Made by a program: the position numbers and the translations under genes. The notes under the pieces are model-generated. The model made no database searches. It was not told the DNA's origin and saw only the letters and a list, made by a program, of their open reading frames with translations. Source: Senimuribacter sp049852125 (GTDB lineage Bacteria; Bacillota; Clostridia; Peptostreptococcales; Anaerovoracaceae). Taken from it: 64,000 bases of DNA. Positions 1 to 7,539 of the stretch are shown here, in pieces; the first letter of the stretch is position 1; each line of letters starts with the position of its first letter. The DNA lies in the NCBI RefSeq assembly GCF_049852125.1, contig NZ_CP187532.1, forward strand, positions 1,922,001-1,986,000, given 5' to 3'.

Positions 1-270
1 CCAAAATAATCCTCCGTGTTCATCTCTTGCGATATATCCTGTTTCCACAAATTCGCAAAATCGTCTTTCTCTGCGTGTGATTTTTGGAGTTTCTGTATAT
101 TCGCTGTTTGCCCATCTCCGTATATCTTCTTTACAGTAGTCATAAATTAAATCGCAATTTTCACAGACTATACTCTCACATGCTACCGGTTTACCTTCTG
201 TAACTCCTAACCGATCGCCATTTATTGCAATCTCAATGATTTCTTTTTCGTATTTATCTTTGTTCAACAT
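1..270 (-). CDS. Prophage protein of unknown function (3' end outside window)
   Basis: An open frame runs from an ATG at 270-268 leftward without a stop to base 1 (90 codons). The start is preceded by a good GGAG site with 7 nt spacing. The visible part is acidic and holds several cysteines (CESIVCENCDLIYDYC), which suggests a small zinc-binding fold, followed by a basic patch (TRRERR). It sits directly downstream of ssb in the leftward early operon of the prophage. I do not recognise the family and give no function. Confidence 0.6.
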   Translation of the reverse strand, partial: MLNKDKYEKEIIEIAINGDRLGVTEGKPVACESIVCENCDLIYDYCKEDIRRWANSEYTETPKITRRERRFCEFVETGYIARDEHGGLFW

Positions 271-372
271 GTTTTTCTCCTTTGTTTTTTTAAAGGGCGA
301 GATGCAACAATATACAAAGTGTATTTTCCTCCTATTTTTTCCTTTAATATATTTCCCGCCCTGCAAAATCGT

Positions 373-867
373 TTAGAATGGAACGTCTTCATCGATTGCC
401 TGGAAAGAATCCGGCATCTCCTCCGGCATACCGCACGACTGCGGTTCACTATAGCTGCTCTGGCCGCCATAGTTCTGCTGCGGTGCATAGTTTTGCTGAC
501 TATACCCACCTTGCTGTCCGCCATAATTTGAAGAAGCGTTCTGTTGACGGTCTCCCCACTCTAAAAATTCAACTCTGTCTGCCACAACATCAGTGGTATA
601 AACAGTCACGCCATCCTTATTTTGATAGCTTCCGGTCTGTAGTCTTCCCTGAACACCGACTAATCTGCCCTTCGCCAAGTATTTTTCGCAGTTCTCCGCC
701 TGTTTACCAAATACAGTAACACGTGGGAAATCTGTCTGCTTCTCACCGCCGGCTCTTACCGGTCTGTCAATGGCAACAGTAAATGTTGCAACCGCCATCT
801 GTGTGCCTGCGGTATATCGTACTTCCGGATCGCGGGTCAGGCGACCGATTAGAACTACACTATTCAT
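373..867 (-). CDS. ssb: Single-stranded DNA-binding protein (phage copy)
   Basis: A 164-residue SSB. The N-terminal OB fold begins MNSVVLIGRLTRDPEVRYT and spans about residues 1-105. A Gln/Gly/Tyr-rich flexible linker follows (about 110-150), and the protein ends in the acidic tip DEDVPF that docks partner proteins. Length and layout match bacterial SSB. It lies in the replication/recombination block of the prophage with ERF and YqaJ, so it most likely coats the ssDNA made during phage replication and annealing. The ribosome binding site is weak (GAAAGTGAG). Confidence 0.95.
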   Translation of the reverse strand: MNSVVLIGRLTRDPEVRYTAGTQMAVATFTVAIDRPVRAGGEKQTDFPRVTVFGKQAENCEKYLAKGRLVGVQGRLQTGSYQNKDGVTVYTTDVVADRVEFLEWGDRQQNASSNYGGQQGGYSQQNYAPQQNYGGQSSYSEPQSCGMPEEMPDSFQAIDEDVPF

Positions 868-869
868 TT

Positions 870-1052
870 TTAATTTCTCACTTTCTTTATTACTCTTTCG
901 ATGTCTGCAAATCTAACTGTAATCATAATATCATTTGCTTCAAGCGATAAAGTTTCTCCAAATTTATTGCTTGTAAATCTAACGATAACAATACTACCCA
1001 TACTTTTTTCTGAATCAGTTATGACACCTCTGATTTTTTTTATTCCCGTCAT
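870..1052 (-). CDS. Small conserved phage protein, unknown
   Basis: A 60-residue protein. I chose the ATG at 1052, not one seven codons earlier, because GGAGG lies 7 nt upstream and the start shares its A with the stop codon of the upstream gene (ATGTAATG), a typical coupling arrangement. The sequence is a compact alternation of hydrophobic and polar residues (GSIVIVRF, IMITVRF) that suggests a small beta fold. No family is recognised. It lies immediately before ssb. Confidence 0.6.
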   Translation of the reverse strand: MTGIKKIRGVITDSEKSMGSIVIVRFTSNKFGETLSLEANDIMITVRFADIERVIKKVRN

Positions 1053-1261
1053 TACATTTCCTCCGTTAACCACTCAAGATTTTCATGGTACCAATTCACG
1101 TATTTATCAAACCCGTTTTCATCAAAGTAGTCTATCGCTTCCAATATACCTCCCATTGCCGCGGATTCTTCGAGCAGTACTCTAAACGTTGACTTTAACG
1201 CCTGATCCTCTGCTCTCTCTTGGTCTTTAAAGATTTCGTTAAACTGCTCATACCGCTTCAT
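1052..1261 (-). CDS. Small acidic phage protein, unknown
   Basis: A 69-residue, mostly helical and acidic protein. The start at 1261 (MKRYEQF) is preceded by GAGG at 9 nt spacing and overlaps the end of the octapeptide-repeat gene by 14 bases. Its own stop overlaps the start of the next gene. Aromatic-rich motifs (YFDENGFDKYVNWYHENLEWL) are visible near the C-terminus. I do not recognise it. Confidence 0.55.
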   Translation of the reverse strand: MKRYEQFNEIFKDQERAEDQALKSTFRVLLEESAAMGGILEAIDYFDENGFDKYVNWYHENLEWLTEEM

Positions 1262-2216
1262 TATCTGATTCCTCGCTTTCTGCAAATTCCCCATCTTTCA
1301 GTTCGTACCAGGTATCAGCTTTTATTTTTTCTCCGTCTACCACCGCATATTTACAGTCTTTTAAATCGCAGGAATCATTGTACTCCTCTGCTATGATAAG
1401 CACTGCCCCAAGACCACCTTTGACCCTGACATTATTTCCTCTAGCTACTGCGACCCCCTTGTTACCTACGGAGGATTTACCTCTGCTAGTTGCTGCTCCG
1501 CAGTATCCGGCTGTTGCTGCTCCGCAGTATCCGGCTGTTGCTGCTCCGCGGTATCCGGCTGTTGCTGCTCCACGGTCTCCGGCTGTTGCTGCTCCGTAGT
1601 TTCCGGCTGTTGCTGCTCCGCAGTATCCGGCTGTTGCTGCTCCGCAGTATCCGGCTGTTGCTGCTCCGCAGTATCCGGCTGTTGCTGCTCCGCGGTATCC
1701 GGCTGTTGCTGCTCCGCAGTATCCGGCTGTTGCTGCTCCGCGGTATCCGGCTGTTGCTGCTCCACGGTCTCCGGCTGTTGCTGCTCCGCAGTTTCCGGCT
1801 GTTGCTGCTCCGCGGTATCCGGCTGTTGCTGCTCCGTAGGTTCCGGCTGTTGCTGCTCCGCGGTATCCGGCTGTTGCTGCTCCGCAGTATCCGGCTGTCT
1901 CTTGATGCGTTGTATGTTCTTTTACATATTCGATTTGAGCCTTTACAAGTCCAACAATTCCAATTTCAGCAATAATTTTAATCTTTTTCCCTACCCTCTT
2001 GCTATCGTCACTCCTTTGCTCATTCGCATCAAGCTCCGCTATGCAGTATCTTGATTGTGCTCCTGGCGGATAATGTGCGAACACGTCCAAAGGACGTTCA
2101 CAACCGTGGTATCCTTTGCTGCAAATTTCGGCGGTGTCTTCTTCGTATGTTTTTCCAATTTCGTATTGATGTCCTCTACATTTTAGGTTTTTATCAAATC
2201 CTTTATATACCAACAT
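1248..2216 (-). CDS. Octapeptide-repeat beta-solenoid phage protein (DUF7666-like head)
   Basis: A 322-residue protein. The start at 2216 (MLVYKGFDK) is preferred over the ATG two codons earlier because it sits 8 nt after GGAG. Residues 1 to about 110 form a conserved head (CRGHQYEIGKTYEED, then GYHGCERPLDVF) resembling the phage DUF7666 family. About residues 111-245 are 17 perfect-length octapeptides of consensus A-G-Y-R/C-G-A-A-T. The tail (about 250-322) is a degenerate solenoid end and an acidic cap. The repeat resembles the AGYGSTxT octapeptide of bacterial ice-nucleation proteins, so a parallel beta-solenoid is likely. Function is unknown. Unusually many repeats carry Cys at the same position. 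Confidence 0.75.
   Translation of the reverse strand: MLVYKGFDKNLKCRGHQYEIGKTYEEDTAEICSKGYHGCERPLDVFAHYPPGAQSRYCIAELDANEQRSDDSKRVGKKIKIIAEIGIVGLVKAQIEYVKEHTTHQETAGYCGAATAGYRGAATAGTYGAATAGYRGAATAGNCGAATAGDRGAATAGYRGAATAGYCGAATAGYRGAATAGYCGAATAGYCGAATAGYCGAATAGNYGAATAGDRGAATAGYRGAATAGYCGAATAGYCGAATSRGKSSVGNKGVAVARGNNVRVKGGLGAVLIIAEEYNDSCDLKDCKYAVVDGEKIKADTWYELKDGEFAESEESDNEAV
1489..1898. repeat. 24-bp tandem repeat array, about 17 units
   Basis: Seventeen near-identical 24-bp units encode the octapeptides of the solenoid protein. Variation is confined to one or two codons in each unit. As the period is divisible by three, all six frames are almost stop-free here, which creates long but meaningless open frames on both strands (for example Leu-rich on plus and Gln/Pro-rich on minus). 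Such an array can change copy number by slippage. Confidence 0.95.
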
Positions 2217-2361
2217 TTTCATTTCTCCTTTTTTCTTCCCAGTTCGGGCAATCCGTTGTAACTCCTAATTTCTTTTTATGCACCGTGTTCTTTTTCTTGG
2301 TGCACGCATATACGTTTTCATGGTATTTTTTCAAGTGTTTACAATTTACGCAAGACCTCAT
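2203..2361 (-). CDS. Small Cys-rich phage protein (zinc-ribbon-like)
   Basis: A 52-residue protein starting MRSCVNCKHLKKY. It has a CVNC pair, then ACTKKK and a TTDCPNWEE motif, giving four cysteines spaced like a small zinc finger. It starts 1 base after the stop of the upstream broken gene and overlaps the start of the solenoid gene by 14 bases, as expected in a tightly packed operon. The upstream GGGTGTGG is only a moderate ribosome binding site. The family is not recognised beyond this Cys pattern. Confidence 0.6.
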   Translation of the reverse strand: MRSCVNCKHLKKYHENVYACTKKKNTVHKKKLGVTTDCPNWEEKRRNENVGI

Positions 2362-2362
2362 T

Positions 2363-2545
2363 TTACCACACCCTTTCCAGACCTAGACCTTTAATGTCAT
2401 CATAAATCGACAGCACCTCATCCCGTACTTTTTTGTTAAATGCTGCGCCATTTTGGGTACATCTTGCAGCCTACAGTAGATCGTTGTTGAGATTTTTATC
2501 CTTTTCAAATTGCACAACACTGACTACTATGCCGTTAACTATCAT
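2363..2545 (-). pseudogene. Small phage gene interrupted by an in-frame TAG
   Basis: The frame starts at an ATG at 2545 (4-bp ATGA overlap with the nuclease gene, GGAGG upstream) and reads MIVNGIVVSVVQFEKDKN to an amber codon at 2473-2471. It then continues in the same frame for 35 sense codons with gene-like composition (FNKKVRDEVLSIYDDIKGL) to a TAA at 2365-2363, 1 base before the next ATG. The spacing to both neighbours fits one gene of about 60 codons. Either the gene carries a recent nonsense mutation or the amber is read through. Function is unknown. Confidence 0.65.
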
Positions 2546-2862
2546 CGTCCTGCCTCCCATCCTCGGTACACCTCCATGCCGTCGTCAATTTCAAACACCA
2601 TCAGCCACTTGTGATTGTTTCGCCGCCAGAAGACTACCGGCTTTTCTCCCGGCTTTGTGTCCCTCTTTGCCTGTGCCATTGCGTCATATAGATTCAGCTT
2701 TTCTACCCGCTTGCACTCGATATGTAAACCCGGAAGACCCACTACATCAGCGTCACCATTTGCCCCGCAATATTGCTGCGCGCGCCTGCATCTATAACCG
2801 TATTCTCGTAACTTCTTGGCAAGTTCCAATTCTCCGCGCTTGCCTTTATTTCTGCTATTCAT
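2542..2862 (-). CDS. PDDEXK-type nuclease, Holliday-junction-resolvase-like
   Basis: A 106-residue protein. The start at 2862 (MNSRNKGKRGELELA) overlaps the end of the preceding gene by 8 bases. It shows the restriction-like nuclease core: Glu in GKRGELE near residue 11, the Asp of NGDADVVG near residue 38, and the IECK motif (E-x-K) near residue 49. Phage proteins of this size and pattern are annotated as Hjc-like resolvases that cut branched DNA. It sits in the replication block, where it could resolve recombination intermediates before packaging. Confidence 0.75.
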   Translation of the reverse strand: MNSRNKGKRGELELAKKLREYGYRCRRAQQYCGANGDADVVGLPGLHIECKRVEKLNLYDAMAQAKRDTKPGEKPVVFWRRNNHKWLMVFEIDDGMEVYRGWEAGR

Positions 2863-3349
2863 CACTTCCACCCATAACAACTTTAAGATTCCTAACATTC
2901 TTTTTCTTTTCCATAAACACACGCTTTACAAGCACATGCGTGATTTTGTCTTTGGCTTGAACTGGCACAATATCTCCTATGCTGGGAGTTTTTAAAACCT
3001 CCGGCAGTCTCCAAAGGTATTCTTTCCCTCCATCATGATGCACTGCACCTATCACATAAACCATTTCTTCATCTGCAAGGCGCTCTATCTGACGATCAAG
3101 TTTGTAGTTGTAAATCTCACCAAAGTCTTCCGGCGGCATTCCTCGTAAAAATCTAATCTGATCTATCATGATTTGCACATCGACTAACTTTTCTTCGATA
3201 GCCTTGCCAGTACTACGGATTTCTTGCGCCTTTTCTGCCCGGTCAAATTTTCCTATTGCCTGCATCAGCTCTCCCATTTTCTCAATCAGTATCATTTTTT
3301 GGTTCTTATAGCCATAATGCCCTGCGATTCTTTCGATTCTTTCGTCCAT
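2855..3349 (-). CDS. Phage protein with MazG-like helical half and DUF5839-like tail
   Basis: A 164-residue protein. Residues 1 to about 75 are helical and resemble the all-alpha NTP pyrophosphohydrolase fold (KMILIEKMGELMQAI, then EEKLVDVQIMIDQI), which in the family binds magnesium through Glu/Asp residues. Residues about 95-150 form a small beta domain (GKEYLWRLP, IGDIVPVQ, HVLVKRVF) resembling the phage DUF5839 domain. A GGAGG site precedes the ATG. Possible role: cleaning the nucleotide pool during phage growth. This role is inferred only from the fold. Confidence 0.5.
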   Translation of the reverse strand: MDERIERIAGHYGYKNQKMILIEKMGELMQAIGKFDRAEKAQEIRSTGKAIEEKLVDVQIMIDQIRFLRGMPPEDFGEIYNYKLDRQIERLADEEMVYVIGAVHHDGGKEYLWRLPEVLKTPSIGDIVPVQAKDKITHVLVKRVFMEKKKNVRNLKVVMGGSDE

Positions 3350-3351
3350 GT

Positions 3352-3885
3352 TTAAAATCCTCCAATCTGTTTTATCGCTCTGTTTTCAATCATTGTCCTG
3401 GCGCTCTCTGGCAACGCTTCGCAGGCTTTCTTGCGCTCTATGATTACAGGGATTGTCTTTAAAAATTGCCCCCGCGTCACGCTGTTAAACGTCACTGCGT
3501 CCATTTGGGATAGCTCCTTAATTTGCCCTACATCGCCACACCATGCTTTGATGGCTTCCGGTAAGGTTTCAAATTCTTCCTGCGTCACCCTGCTGCCATG
3601 TTTGCATGTTTTTGCAAGCACGTTCCAAAGTTCCACAGCGTCTTCCGCCGGATTCGGCAAAAGCAGGTTTATTTGCTTTTGCAGTCCTGCAATACTCGGC
3701 GGGTACTCGTTGTCTTTGATATACGCCTTGAGTGCCACGACAACCACCTCAACGGGGTATTCTGCAAACATGCTTTGGTACAGTTCTATCTGGTCTATCT
3801 TGTCCGCTTTGCTCATATTGGCAAAGTATCTTGGATACGCCGTAGACAAGATTTTCAGCACTTTCTTTGTTTCGTCTCTGTCCAT
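3352..3885 (-). CDS. Replicative helicase loader/inhibitor-like protein (G39P type)
   Basis: A 177-residue protein with TAGGAGG upstream. The N-terminal part (KVLKILSTAYPRYFANM, then EVVVVALKAYIKDNEYPPS) matches the helical domain of phage helicase loader/inhibitor proteins such as SPP1 G39P, which bring the host or phage DnaB-type helicase to the origin. A C-terminal helical region (about 90-177) follows. It stands next to a replisome-organiser-like gene, the expected partner. I see no helicase gene in the window, so the phage probably recruits the host helicase. Confidence 0.7.
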   Translation of the reverse strand: MDRDETKKVLKILSTAYPRYFANMSKADKIDQIELYQSMFAEYPVEVVVVALKAYIKDNEYPPSIAGLQKQINLLLPNPAEDAVELWNVLAKTCKHGSRVTQEEFETLPEAIKAWCGDVGQIKELSQMDAVTFNSVTRGQFLKTIPVIIERKKACEALPESARTMIENRAIKQIGGF

Positions 3886-3893
3886 TGTTCCTC

Positions 3894-4538
3894 CTACAAA
3901 TCCAAGAAATCATTGCCGCTTTCTTTCTGCTGATCTTTTCTCGCCCAGTTAAGGATTGTGGCGTAATGGTTCTTGTACCGTTTCCCCTTACTGCTCATGT
4001 AAGACGATAGCCGCTCAATACGTTCCTGCCAATCATATGGGAATCGCTCCTTTAGCTTTTCCAGTTCTTCCTCTGACAGTTTCACGTTTTTAAATTCTCC
4101 ATACTTTAAACTAACGTCATTACATTTTTCATTTTCATTTTCTATTTCATTTTCTATTTCATTTTCATTTCCCATATGGTTACCCATATGAAAACCACTA
4201 GGTTTTTCGTAGCTTTCCTCTTGCTTATCCATATCCTTTCTTGGTCTTCCACCCTTTGAACCATTGCTACGCCTTGATTCCGTGAATTTCTTGCGCTTAT
4301 TCATTTCCTCTTTCATGCGGCGGTTAAAGTAATTTCCTTTTGAATCCTGCTCAAATTTTTCTGCAATTTCTTCGAATTTTTCGCCGGAAATTCTTTTGAA
4401 ATCTTTTTCTTTTATTGCTCCAATTTGCTGTTGTAATGATAGAAGTGTTATGTACCGCCCTCTTGAATCGTAGTCCATCAGCATAACGCCGGTGAGGAAA
4501 TCCGCTGGGTAGAATAATACTGCTGGGTCTTTCCCCAT
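3894..4538 (-). CDS. Phage replisome organiser-like protein (DUF1376-like N-terminus)
   Basis: A 214-residue protein. Residues 1-75 (DPAVLFYPADFLTG, DYDSRGRYITLLSLQQQ) match the winged-helix N-domain of phage replication initiation proteins. A basic stretch (SKGGRPRKD) and a low-complexity ENEIENE linker follow, then a C-terminal domain ending HYATILNWARKDQ, typical of this group. The protein probably binds the phage origin and assembles the replisome. The start is preceded by GGGGGTGAT. The ENEIENE linker is a common feature of such proteins and not a sign of damage. Confidence 0.75.
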   Translation of the reverse strand: MGKDPAVLFYPADFLTGVMLMDYDSRGRYITLLSLQQQIGAIKEKDFKRISGEKFEEIAEKFEQDSKGNYFNRRMKEEMNKRKKFTESRRSNGSKGGRPRKDMDKQEESYEKPSGFHMGNHMGNENEIENEIENENEKCNDVSLKYGEFKNVKLSEEELEKLKERFPYDWQERIERLSSYMSSKGKRYKNHYATILNWARKDQQKESGNDFLDL

Positions 4539-4542
4539 ATCA

Positions 4543-5088
4543 TCACCCCCACATTGCTTTCAGCCTTTCTATTTCCGCAGGCGGCAGGGTCTCTATGCCT
4601 TGCTCTTTGCAGTCAAATATCACCATATCAATCAGCTGTGACATTTCCTTTGTGTCATAAGTGCTTGACCCTCTATAGCACTGGATATTGTGGTAACCGG
4701 GGAAGTTTTTACACTCGCCTATGTCGATACATACCCAGCCGTCATGCCCTCGTTCCCAGTATCTTATCCAGTCCTCGATTCCGTCTACCGGAATCGGTAC
4801 CGTTCTACAAGTGTGCATTTCTTTGATGTAATTCTTGTACACCTCTGTTTTCATCAGACACATGCGTTCTGCCAGCTTTCCTATCAGCACCCACAAATAT
4901 GCGTTTGCGTCAAGTGACCGCTTCGCCCGTTTTGGCTTGATAGACACATCGTAATCTTTTGACTGGTCTATTCCTCCAATTTCCGCATAAAACCTGCCTA
5001 CGGCTTTATTTTCGCCCTTCTGGAACACGATGGTAAGTTCTGCACCCTCGTATAAAAGTTTGGGCGGTTTTATCTCTTTAATCTTCAT
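4543..5088 (-). CDS. NinB-like phage recombination protein
   Basis: A 181-residue protein. The central motif AKRSLDANAYLWVLIGKLA and the downstream YRGSSTYDTKEMSQLIDMV are typical of the Firmicutes phage family related to lambda NinB, which binds ssDNA and aids recombination. It overlaps the HNH gene by 11 bases and lies between recombination (YqaJ, ERF) and replication genes. Assignment rests on motif recognition only, so the biochemical role is not certain. Confidence 0.6.
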   Translation of the reverse strand: MKIKEIKPPKLLYEGAELTIVFQKGENKAVGRFYAEIGGIDQSKDYDVSIKPKRAKRSLDANAYLWVLIGKLAERMCLMKTEVYKNYIKEMHTCRTVPIPVDGIEDWIRYWERGHDGWVCIDIGECKNFPGYHNIQCYRGSSTYDTKEMSQLIDMVIFDCKEQGIETLPPAEIERLKAMWG

Positions 5089-5416
5089 AAGTCATTCCTT
5101 TTTTGTAAATCAATTTCTGTTCATTCCAGTTCCGATAACAAGCGGCTAAGTAGTCGTGTATCATGCTGCCGTATTCCTTCCTCTTGCCTCCGTTGTCGTA
5201 ATTATAATGACACCGAATACAAAGCGTTACGATATTTTGTTCTATCCCAAGCCCGCCTTTACTGCGTGGGATATAGTGGGCGTTTGGCATGGCGTGGGGA
5301 TTACCGCAGATAATGCAGCAGCCTCCATCCCTTTCCCATACCTTCCGTTTTGCTTTCGGCGGAATATCACAAGCTTTACTCATCTTACTTTGGTAGCGTG
5401 ATTTTGACATACCCAT
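5078..5416 (-). CDS. HNH endonuclease
   Basis: A 112-residue HNH protein. It has the CCIICG and CIRCH cysteine pairs of the structural zinc site, and between them NAHYIPRSKGG and NIVTLC, which carry the HNH catalytic histidine and asparagine. It overlaps the exonuclease gene by 32 bases. HNH proteins in this position may act as nicking or DNA-processing enzymes in phage replication. It is too far from any terminase in this window to claim a packaging role. Confidence 0.85.
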   Translation of the reverse strand: MGMSKSRYQSKMSKACDIPPKAKRKVWERDGGCCIICGNPHAMPNAHYIPRSKGGLGIEQNIVTLCIRCHYNYDNGGKRKEYGSMIHDYLAACYRNWNEQKLIYKKGMTYED

Positions 5417-6281
5417 GCCCTCCTTTCTTGACCTTATCCACCATGTAAGGCTGCATTAATGCAGAGTTTTCTTTCTCAAACCGTTTCAGGTCAAATTCTC
5501 TGACCGTCTTGTCCTCGCCGTCCGGTACAAGGGTAATCTTGGTGCCGTTCGGCGTTGTCCAAGTTTTGACGTTGTAGGCTTCCATCGCATTTTTCAGCTG
5601 TTCTTTTGCTGCTTTGCACTGTCTTTCGATATCCTTGTATACTGCCAGCTGTTCCTCAAGCTGGCAGACAATCTGCGCTTCTGCAATGACCGGGAAAGGT
5701 TGTAAATCTTCTTCCGTCATAAAAGGGTTTTCTTTCAGGGCGGTAAGATCGTCCCAAAAGCGCTGACAGGCATTTGCTATATCCGTTAAAAGGCTGACGT
5801 AATCAGCCAATCTCACATCAAACAGTGTCAGGCGGTTTGCATCAAATTCTTCATCAAAATCTTCCGGGCGTTCATAGACTGCAAGGATTCCAAATCCCAT
5901 ATCGGCAATCTTCACGCCTGTCAAAAGCTGCACCAGATATTTCTTGTAGCCACTTATATCGTCATGAATCTGTGATGTGGTTTTGATTTCCAATACACTA
6001 CGTTTTTTTTCGTCCAGTCCGTCATAGTGATACCGCATAAATCCGCTGATATCTTTGTCTTCAACAAAATGCATGTTATACTCTTTGTTAATGTAATCTC
6101 GGATTTTTGGTTCCATTACGTTCCCGTACTCCGTGTACTCGTTCCCAGCAAATGTGCTTTCAACGATTCCTGCTTTCTCCTGCAGCAGCTGCCATCGGGT
6201 TTTAAACGGGGATAGTCCCATAATGATAGGCACATCGCTGCCGCCAATGTACTTGTCACGATCTTTCGTTACATCTTGCAT
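5385..6281 (-). CDS. YqaJ-type viral recombinase (lambda-exonuclease fold)
   Basis: A 298-residue protein. The N-terminus KYIGGSDVPIIMGLSPF is the signature of YqaJ/lambda exonucleases. The catalytic part shows E..GNVMEPKI, the DGLDE metal-binding Asp and the VLEIKTTS Glu-x-Lys motif. The C-terminal third is helical. The enzyme degrades dsDNA 5' to 3' to give ssDNA for the annealase encoded immediately upstream, so together they form a two-gene Red-like recombination unit. GGAGGG precedes the start. Confidence 0.9.
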   Translation of the reverse strand: MQDVTKDRDKYIGGSDVPIIMGLSPFKTRWQLLQEKAGIVESTFAGNEYTEYGNVMEPKIRDYINKEYNMHFVEDKDISGFMRYHYDGLDEKKRSVLEIKTTSQIHDDISGYKKYLVQLLTGVKIADMGFGILAVYERPEDFDEEFDANRLTLFDVRLADYVSLLTDIANACQRFWDDLTALKENPFMTEEDLQPFPVIAEAQIVCQLEEQLAVYKDIERQCKAAKEQLKNAMEAYNVKTWTTPNGTKITLVPDGEDKTVREFDLKRFEKENSALMQPYMVDKVKKGGHGYVKITLPK

Positions 6282-6284
6282 ATG

Positions 6285-6869
6285 TTATCCCTCCATATCC
6301 TTTAAGATTTCTGCAAATCTTTCTTCTGTGGTATCCTTTGTGATTCCGTAATCCTTCATCAACTCTTTAAGCGCAATCCCTCTTTCATTTGCAAGGATGA
6401 TTACTTTCTCCCTGTAAGTGAGTTTGTTTGGGTCTTTAGGCCCTGCCTTGGGTTTTGACGCCGTTTTCTGTGCCCTCTGCGTCCGCTCGGTTCGGTTTTC
6501 ATCTGTATCTGCATCCTTGGTGTCATCAATGAGGAACAAACCGTTCAATGCGTATTTTCTGGCATAAGATGATGCTGTACCTGTTATCTGGCTATCATCC
6601 ATTCCCTTCTTGTCCAGTGCTTCTCTGGCTTGTGACGTTACCGATACCGACTTATCGCCACACATTATGGTTGCGGTTGCCCTTACGTAATACCGCTCCC
6701 CCACTTGCACAATATCATCAGATAAAGTCAAAACGCTGTCATATTTCTGGCAAAGCGGTTTAACCGCCTCCAAAATGTCTTCGCATGAGCGGTAGCTATA
6801 TTTACCAAAATTGTTGTATTGCCCTTTCGGTGCTTTCAGCTCCATCTGGATTTTTAGTAAATTCTCCAT
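6285..6869 (-). CDS. ERF-family single-strand annealing protein
   Basis: A 194-residue protein with the ERF core: YNNFGKYSYRSCEDILEA near the N-terminus, then ARKYALNGLFLIDD at about 108-121. A charged linker and a short C-terminal helical domain follow. ERF proteins anneal complementary ssDNA, here presumably the tails made by the YqaJ exonuclease that starts 3 bases after this stop codon. SSB in the same operon completes the set. Confidence 0.9.
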   Translation of the reverse strand: MENLLKIQMELKAPKGQYNNFGKYSYRSCEDILEAVKPLCQKYDSVLTLSDDIVQVGERYYVRATATIMCGDKSVSVTSQAREALDKKGMDDSQITGTASSYARKYALNGLFLIDDTKDADTDENRTERTQRAQKTASKPKAGPKDPNKLTYREKVIILANERGIALKELMKDYGITKDTTEERFAEILKDMEG

Positions 6870-6870
6870 C

Positions 6871-7182
6871 TTATCCCTCCATGATTAAGTATTTCGCTAC
6901 GCCGTCCATCACGTTATCAGACGGCAAGTCCAGCCGCTTTGTAAGCTCATTAAGGGCCTCGCGTATTTCTACGTGGCAACTATCGCACAGTTCTTTGCCC
7001 GGTGCAGCATATCCGCCGCACATAACGCAATAGCCAGCCTCTAAATACACCTTTCGCCCACAATCCGGACAATAATAGGTCTTTATTTTTTCGTAACCCG
7101 ACACCTCCACGTTTGGTATCTCATAAGATACGCTCGTAACTGGCAAGGCTACTGCTTTTTTACAGTGTTTGCACCACAGCAT
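6871..7182 (-). CDS. Phage zinc-ribbon protein, unknown
   Basis: A 103-residue protein with three CxxC pairs: CKHC (residues 4-7), CPDC (about 38-41) and CVMC, followed by a fourth, CDSC. It therefore probably binds two zinc ions. The C-terminus is helical (VEIREALNELTKRL). Ends 1 base before the ERF gene. Small proteins of this kind are common in early phage operons. I cannot assign a role. Confidence 0.65.
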   Translation of the reverse strand: MLWCKHCKKAVALPVTSVSYEIPNVEVSGYEKIKTYYCPDCGRKVYLEAGYCVMCGGYAAPGKELCDSCHVEIREALNELTKRLDLPSDNVMDGVAKYLIMEG

Positions 7183-7539
7183 TTACATCACCTCCACCAT
7201 AGATATCTGGTCTGGATCGTATCCTTCCAAAATTTTCGCTTTTCGCAGTTCTTTCATCGCCTTTGCCCTACATTCCCTCGCAGAGGCTTTGCAGCTTTCC
7301 TCATCATTTAAAGTGTACCCGGCTCTGTGTGAGGTTGAGTCGATTCTATATCCTTCTTCGATGAGTTCTGACACACATCGCCTAACTGCCCTGTCGCTGG
7401 TGTCCAGCATGTCCACAAGTTCCCCTCGGGTTACAGGGCGGTTGGCATTTTTTAAAATTGACAAAAGCCTGTATTTTGTGCTATGATTATTTTGGTTTTT
7501 AGGATTTGCGCTTTCGAGCGCATTTTCTTTATTTTTCAT
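7183..7539 (-). CDS. Phage winged-helix regulator-like protein
   Basis: A 118-residue protein. Residues about 20-72 form a winged helix (KYRLLSILKNANRPVTRGEL, then SDRAVRRCVSELIEEGY as recognition helix and wing), of the DeoR/BirA N-terminal type. The remainder is charged helix (ARECRAKAMKELRKAK). Its stop codon adjoins the start of the zinc-ribbon gene. Likely a DNA-binding protein of the early operon, with unknown targets. Confidence 0.65.
   Translation of the reverse strand: MKNKENALESANPKNQNNHSTKYRLLSILKNANRPVTRGELVDMLDTSDRAVRRCVSELIEEGYRIDSTSHRAGYTLNDEESCKASARECRAKAMKELRKAKILEGYDPDQISMVEVM

Noticed and set aside
264..719. Plus and minus frames overlapping ssb
   Set aside because: Antisense or shifted reading of ssb, which has a complete OB fold and the acidic tip.
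1489..1898. CRISPR array
   Set aside because: Units are directly adjacent with no unique spacers and are in frame in a coding gene. The same applies to the array at 8140-8475.
1466..1975. Long open frames on both strands across the 24-bp repeat (Gln/Pro-rich on minus, Leu/Arg-rich on plus)
   Set aside because: The repeat period is a multiple of three, so all frames stay open. Only the frame with the conserved N-terminal head and a good ribosome site is credible.
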